Source: Syntrophobacterales bacterium (GTDB lineage: Bacteria > Desulfobacterota > Syntrophia > Syntrophales > UBA5619). Taken from it: 46,108 nucleotides of DNA. The stretch lies in contig JAHYJE010000028.1 of assembly GCA_019429105.1 (NCBI GenBank), forward strand, positions 1 through 46,108. The letters run 5' to 3'. A model generated the notes under the pieces. That model made no database searches. It had not been told where the DNA came from and saw only the letters and a program-made list of their open reading frames with translations. The position numbers and the translations under genes were made by a program. This document shows positions 42,491 through 46,108 of the stretch, piece after piece. Position 1 is the first letter of the stretch. Every line of letters starts with the position of its first letter.

Positions 42491-42880
42491 GCAACGATCG
42501 TGGTTTCCCCGCTGATCTTCCTCATGAAGGACCAGATGGACCAGTTGCGGGAATACGGCGTTCCGGACCGTTGTGGAATGTGCGACAACTGCCGAATGGG
42601 GGAAGCGGAAAGTGTCCTCGTCGATCTGACCATCCCAGCGCAGATGTTTCTCTCCCGTGTCAAACGGACCGGCGAAATCTTCGGCGCGGGCCATATCGTC
42701 GATGTCCTGCGGGGGTCGAATTCGCAGAAGATCCTGAAATTCCGGTACGAAAGACTCTCCAACTATGGAATCGGCACGGCCTGTTCCTTAAAGCAATGGC
42801 GCCACTTATCTCGCCAATTTATTCATAAAAGCCTGTTGCTTTATGACTATGAGCACGGAACGACAGAAACCGGTCCCAAT
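42491..42880 (+). pseudogene. recQ: RecQ helicase with helicase core deleted
   Basis: In one frame ATIVVSPLIFLMKDQMDQLREYG, the RecQ motif Ia region (SPLxSLMxDQ), is followed immediately by VPDRCGMCDNC, part of the RecQ zinc site. Then VDLTIPAQMFLSRVKRTGEI, HIVDVLRGSNSQKIL and LSNYGIGTACSLKQWRHLSR form the RQC winged helix. Everything between is gone, including Walker B (DExH) and the second RecA domain, roughly 300 residues. A clean in-frame deletion leaves an open but non-functional gene. No start or helicase motif I is visible. Confidence 0.75.
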
Positions 42881-42966
42881 AGCAGAGCTCGCGCCTGCTC
42901 CCCCAGACGACAGCGGCAAGCGCCGGTATCTTGTCATCGGCGAACGTTTGCCTTAATTACCATGTT

Positions 42967-43461
42967 TTACAGGTTGTCCAGCGGACTGCGCACCGCAAGT
43001 CCCTGCCGGTTGAGTACATGGGTATAAATCATGGTAGTCGCGACATCCGCGTGGCCGAGCAGTTCCTGTACCGTGCGCGTATCCGCTCCCCCGGACAGCA
43101 GGTGGGTGGCGAAGGAGTGACGCATGGTACAGGGGGTGACCCGCTGGGAAAGGTTGGCTGCAGTTTTGAAAAACCACCGCAGGGAAGCTCGAACCGAATC
43201 CGTATTTTTCTCCTCATTCTCCAGTGAGTGCAGATAGTCCAGTACCGATTCTATAGAGGTTCGGCGGTGTGCGGCCTTAAGGAATTTCAGCCAGGCAAAG
43301 ATATCCTGTTCCCATGTGCGTAGAACGGCAGGATCGGGGGCATCCCGATTGCAGGACTTCCCGCCATCCGGGAAACGAAACGGAGGCGTCTGCAGCAGCG
43401 CTGACTTTGTCTTCTGACTTTTGCATTGGGTAAAAATAGCAAATTCAGTTCCTGAATTCAA
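42967..43461 (-). pseudogene. intI: Integron integrase (IntI-like), internally deleted
   Basis: Open frame of 164 residues. The N-terminal part [20 protein letters not shown], then [14 protein letters not shown], is a SAM-like tyrosine recombinase domain. It is joined directly to the C-terminal part [16 protein letters not shown], then [20 protein letters not shown] and [20 protein letters not shown]. The THVLNRxGxxVRSPLD ending is typical of IntI. The first catalytic Arg region and about 150 residues are missing, and the usual His of HTLRH is Cys. The box II Arg, the H of LLGH and the nucleophile Tyr remain. It is inactive as sequenced and divergent from the cassette at 43650, exactly as an integron integrase should be. 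Confidence 0.75.
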
Positions 43462-43649
43462 GCCCTATGATTTTTTTGTGGCGTGAGGCGCCAAACTTTG
43501 CGTTGTTCGTTATAATTTATTGAAAATGTTAAATATGCACGGATACATTTCGCTTGACATACGAAACAGTATCATCTTATGGAAACAAAAACTTCACTGA
43601 TTTTCAACTGGCCATGTCTCCCAATGTTAAGACAGGCCTATTAATACTG
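43462..43649 (+). promoter_or_regulatory. Probable attI/Pc region of the integron
   Basis: This is the stretch between the integrase frame and the cassette insertion point. It ends at GTTGGGC (43649-43655), a core site GTTRRRY. TTGACA at 43554-43559 points toward the cassette and could be a Pc-type -35, although the -10 (TTATGG, 17 nt on) is weak. No other gene is visible in this segment. Confidence 0.5.
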
Positions 43650-43706
43650 TTGGGCATCAATGTTATCCTGACCTCAGCGAATAGTCGTCAAAACGGAGAC
43701 ATGAAT

Positions 43707-44027
43707 ATGGCAGAGTTAGACAAAATCCAGGTAGCAAATTTAATACGCGAAGCCATTAAAGATTCTCCCAAAAAATCGAAACGAGTGTTTCTAAAAACCC
43801 TCTTGAAAATGTTTGGCCACAAAACTTGGCAACGTCATTGGATTGAAGAGATGGACAAGTCCCTGACCAAATCAGGAATTTTGGTTTCTCCTTCCTTGGT
43901 CGAAGTCGTGCGCGATGGATGGGTTGTTCTTTCGGTTACCGACACACAGCTTCCCGTTGCCTTTCCAAAGGATCAAGGAGATGACGCCGCAAACAACAAT
44001 CAAAGCCATGGAGTTATATCGAGATGA
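43707..44027 (+). CDS. Cassette-encoded protein of unknown function, first gene
   Basis: 106 residues from ATG 43707, with GGAG eight bases upstream; an ATG two codons earlier is also possible. No known family was recognised. Features are an N-terminal amphipathic stretch (MAELDKIQVANLIREAIKD), a strongly basic middle (SPKKSKRVFLKTLLKMFGHK), and WQRHWIEEMDKSLTKSGILV, which together resemble a small helical nucleic-acid-binding protein. The rest is GWVVLSVTDTQLPVAF and a polar, disordered tail. There is no signal peptide or membrane helix. Its stop overlaps the start of the next gene (ATGA), so the two proteins are probably made together and may interact. Codon use is A+T-rich relative to the flanking chromosome. 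Confidence 0.65.
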   Translation: MAELDKIQVANLIREAIKDSPKKSKRVFLKTLLKMFGHKTWQRHWIEEMDKSLTKSGILVSPSLVEVVRDGWVVLSVTDTQLPVAFPKDQGDDAANNNQSHGVISR

Positions 44028-44602
44028 TTACGGTCATAAAGTCAAACAAAGAAATTAGTTTTGTAGTTTCTGAATATTTTTCCAAAAAAGCTGAGCAATT
44101 TATCAATGACATTAATAAGAAAGTGCTTGAAGAGCAATTAGTCACTAAACGCCTAAAAGATATCGAGATTCCAGAGCCAAGGCTGAAATCTATGATGAAA
44201 CAAAAATTAGAGAGCATGAATAATAAGGATGCTGACATTCATTTCATGCCATATTACGGAGTTGACGGGAGTTTTGGTTCTCCCTTATTCCAGTTTCAAA
44301 TATCACCATCCATCTCAACTTTGAAAATTACGCACTGGTATACGAAAGAAAGTATTGACTTAAAATCAGAGCGTATTACAGCCGCCGGTGTTATCGGAAA
44401 TAATGACAATAAATTAATTAAATATCGTATTGCTGGCAACGAGCTGAAAAATCTAATTGCCTGGGATGAATGGTCTGACAGCTTCGCGTTGTCAGACCGA
44501 TACATTTATGAATTTATAAGCGTCAGTATCGGAACAGCAGTCAGTGTAAAAAATATTGAAACAGGCAATGAAATCAACATTACAGACTATGATGATTGGT
44601 AA
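44024..44602 (+). CDS. Cassette-encoded protein of unknown function, second gene
   Basis: 192 residues; ATG overlaps the previous stop by four bases. It begins MITVIKSNKEISFVVSEYFS. A Lys/Glu-rich helical segment follows at about 20-70 (KKVLEEQLVTKRLKDIEIPE, then MMKQKLESMN). The second half is beta-rich (QFQISPSISTLKITHWYTKE, YEFISVSIGTAVSV) and ends in an acidic NITDYDDW. No catalytic motif or family was recognised; no signal or membrane segment. The stop lies seven bases before the attC, the typical position of a cassette gene end. A toxin-antitoxin, defence or stress function would be usual for cassette cargo, but nothing in the sequence proves one. Confidence 0.65.
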   Translation: MITVIKSNKEISFVVSEYFSKKAEQFINDINKKVLEEQLVTKRLKDIEIPEPRLKSMMKQKLESMNNKDADIHFMPYYGVDGSFGSPLFQFQISPSISTLKITHWYTKESIDLKSERITAAGVIGNNDNKLIKYRIAGNELKNLIAWDEWSDSFALSDRYIYEFISVSIGTAVSVKNIETGNEINITDYDDW

Positions 44603-44609
44603 TATATTA

Positions 44610-44700
44610 GCCCAACAAAAGCATTCACCAGATGGCGAGAACGCCGGCGGCGCTGACGCGGCAAGCTCATTGGCGCCACTGGTGATACAGGTCGTTCCCG
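44610..44700 (+). other. attC recombination site
   Basis: R'' core GCCCAAC (44610-44616) and R' GTT (44694-44696) flank a stem. TCACCAG (44625-44631) pairs with CTGGTGA (44679-44685), then T44633 with A44678, then GGCG (44634-44637) with CGCC (44674-44677). A44632 stays unpaired as the single extrahelical base that gives attC its polarity. The spacers between core and stem are 8 nt on both sides. The bases after GTT (CCCG) do not fit RRRY, so a canonical next cassette does not follow. Confidence 0.78.
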
Positions 44701-44757
44701 GCGACTGCGTCGCCGCGATTAGGTGGCACGAATAGGGAAAAAATTAGCGATAAACCG

Positions 44758-45387
44758 GTGTTCACCAAGTATCTCAAAGAGCTTTCCGCCGTGGCCCTGC
44801 AAGGGGACGCGAGAGAGGAAAGTTTCTACCCGACGCTTGCCGAAATGCTGGCGGCTATAGCCATGTTAACTGGGCGGGCGCATGTGCGCGTCACTACCCT
44901 TCCCAAACCCACCGATGCCGGGAACCCCGATTTTCGTCTGTGGAATGGTACGGACCGCATCATCGGCTATGTCGAAGCCAAGAAGCCGACGGAAGATAGG
45001 CTGGACGTTGTCGAGGAGTCTGAACAACTCACGCGCTATCGCTCCACGTTCCCCAACCTCATTCTTACCAACTTTCTTGAATTTCGGTTATACCGGAACG
45101 GCGAGCGCGTGGAGACGGTTCTTGCCGCCCGGCCTTTGATTCTTAACCGGTTGCGCACGATGCCGCCGGTGGAAAAGGCGGACGAACTGTATGCCCTTCT
45201 TGACCGCTTTCTCGGTTTCTCGCTGCCCAAGGCGTTCACGGCAGAATCTCTCGCCGTCGAACTGGCCAAACGAACTCGCTTCCTTCGGGATGTTGTCGCT
45301 CAGCAGCTTGGGCAGGAAAAGGATATGCCGGACGTGCTTTCCGGATTCTTTGAAGCTTTCCAGACCTATCTCATCAGACACGCATGA
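44758..45387 (+). pseudogene. Type I/IIG-like restriction-modification protein, N-terminal fragment
   Basis: 209 residues from GTG 44758 with no clear ribosome site. The sequence DAREESFYPTLAEMLAAIAM, then VRVTTLPKPTDAGNPDFRLW, GYVEAKKP and LTNFLEFRLYRNGERV matches the N-terminal nuclease domain (PD-(D/E)xK-like, with PDF...EAK) of large fused N-6 adenine methylase/restriction enzymes (type ISP/IIG class). Those enzymes exceed 1000 residues. Here the frame stops just after FQTYLI, at the usual start of the methylase domain, so it is a truncated relic. The DNA after 45388 is unrelated. Confidence 0.72.
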
Positions 45388-45896
45388 CCCGCCAAACATC
45401 GAATACGCCACTGCTGATTATCTCGCTCATGCTCCACATCCGCAAACCAACGCCTACGCCGACCCCGAATATTCCTGGGATGATTACATACAGTCATAAC
45501 GTCCTGACGAACACAGAAACAGGACGTGACGCAGGCGTGTGCTTGAATTCCGGCCTAAAGGGTCTTGTCCGGCATCTTTACAGAATAAAATCATAAAAGG
45601 ACGATGTGAGTAATGCAGCGCCGATCCGGTCAGATCATCCATCTCCCACATCTTGTGCCCAAACTCTTCTTGACATACAAGAAACCGCTAAATATACTTC
45701 GGCCCACAAAAAGGAAGTTCTTATCAATGACCTCGCCATCCTGTTCACTTGGCGTCAGATTGCTAAGATGAAGAACAGCGTCAACACACATTATGATTCT
45801 CGACGAGATTCTTGATGGAGCTCTTGATGGCGCTGGTATCGATTACTTCTTGTCGATTATGAATCAGTTTGGTGAACAGGCTAGTACCATGTAACT
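45388..45896. other. Stretch of short remnants without an intact gene
   Basis: Three short open frames are visible, with no recognised domains. One ends at 45499 (IEYATADYLAHAPHPQTNAY). One of 69 residues spans 45606-45815 (HKKEVLINDLAILFTWRQIA). One of 33 codons starts at 45790 (MILDEILDGALDGAGIDYFL). All are probably fragments of larger genes. An inverted repeat ACGTCCTG/CAGGACGT occurs at about 45497-45526. I see no promoter or RNA gene here. Confidence 0.4.
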
Positions 45897-45897
45897 C

Positions 45898-46108
45898 CTA
45901 TAACTTCGGATAAAGACGTTTCAGTTTGATCCGAGCGTCCGATGTCGTAAATTGCCAGGAAATTTTTCTGGCACTGTTATTTTGAGCACGGCCACAGAAA
46001 ATGGTGGACAAATAATCTGATTTAGCCAAGAAGGGTGAGGGGAAGTAAAAGGAGCCCCCTCGCGTTTCTTGACCGATTCGATGAAGGGACTCCTGCCCAG
46101 AGAAAGGC
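45898..46108 (-). pseudogene. IS630-like transposase, 3' remnant
   Basis: On the minus strand one frame gives SPHPSWLNQI, the SWLNQ(I/V)E motif of the IS630/Tc1-mariner DDE domain, near 46014-46040. The adjacent frame ends with NNSARKISWQFTTSDARIKL then KRLYPKL and TAG at 45900-45898, a transposase-like C-terminus. The frame change between them and the missing E show decay. The element continues beyond the right edge. Confidence 0.5.

Larger units (their letters stand above)
43650..44694 (+). mobile_element. Complete integron gene cassette with two genes and attC
   Basis: Cassette boundaries follow the rule G/TTRRRY. The 5' core is GTTGGGC at 43649-43655. The 3' site is an attC whose R'' core GCCCAAC (44610-44616) is the exact 7/7 complement of the 5' core, as expected if the cassette was once a circle. 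It ends at the G at 44694, before TTC. The 1045-bp unit is visibly A+T-richer than its flanks and lies beside an IntI remnant in the correct orientation. It holds two overlapping ORFs, unlike most single-gene cassettes. Confidence 0.8.

Noticed and set aside
44694-44925. A second integron cassette after the attC, starting GTTCCCG, with CGGGAAC at 44919-44925 as its partner
   Set aside because: CCCG breaks the RRRY rule, and the apparent partner lies inside the restriction gene with no stem around it; chance match.

Overview
The window reads as chromosomal DNA of an anaerobic, Gram-negative bacterium, most like a deltaproteobacterium of the Syntrophales/Syntrophobacterales kind. The pointers are an outer membrane (RND pump with outer-membrane factor, LpxR-like lipid A deacylase), a sigma-54 enhancer-binding regulator with a matching -24/-12 promoter, a TTGAC-N4-GTCAA box of the HcpR type beside a CRP/FNR gene, oxygen-sensitive Fe-S hydro-lyases and ferredoxins, and two acetyl-CoA hydrolase/transferase-GNAT fusions. 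The taxon is inferred from gene style only; no rRNA marker is present.

Layout. 1-288: one end of an IS21-like element running off the left edge. 430-7169: tetR-type regulator and a complete MFP-RND-OMF efflux operon. 7231-10540: decay zone with an IS4-family transposase stump, a broken lysophospholipid acyltransferase (DUF374) gene, an intact lpxR-like gene, a broken outer-membrane protein gene and an orphan TumE-like ORF. 10541-18521 (minus): eight-gene catabolic operon with aconitase-family large and small subunits, a TctC/TctA/TctB transporter, an enolase-superfamily acid-sugar dehydratase, and class I fumarase/tartrate dehydratase alpha and beta. It is driven by a sigma-54 promoter at 18622-18637 and faces its probable activator (PrpR-N/PAS/AAA+/Fis) at 18855-20726. 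20944-25890 (minus): cysteine desulfurase, IscU-type scaffold, double-cluster Fe-S protein, glyoxalase II, glyoxalase I, thioesterase and an alpha/beta hydrolase. 26092-28418: CRP/FNR regulator divergent from a zinc-ribbon/HD protein plus ferredoxin pair. 28572-39902 (minus): ABC transporter, small membrane protein, phosphomannomutase/phosphoglucomutase, CoA-transferase-GNAT fusion, Nudix and YheT hydrolases, tRNA-Met, FG-GAP protein, and a second CoA-transferase-GNAT fusion lacking the catalytic Glu. 40420-42106 (plus): hydroxypyruvate isomerase and tartronate-semialdehyde reductase.

42107-46108 is a scrapyard island: 5'-truncated Fic gene, internally deleted RecQ, internally deleted integron integrase, then one structurally complete integron gene cassette (43650-44694). 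The cassette has a 7/7 complementary core-site pair, an attC stem with a single extrahelical base and two overlapping A+T-rich genes of unknown function. After it come a truncated restriction-modification gene and an IS630-like transposase remnant. The cassette is the best candidate for something undescribed. The dual Fe-S hydro-lyase/TTT operon and the catalytically altered CoA-transferase paralogue are the next most interesting.

Working together: the operon at 10541-18521 probably imports and dehydrates a hydroxylated di- or tricarboxylate (tartrate-like substrates fit). The isomerase and reductase at 40420-42106 would handle C3 products of the hydroxypyruvate/tartronate-semialdehyde type. 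The NifS/IscU pair could supply the many Fe-S enzymes. These links are inference.
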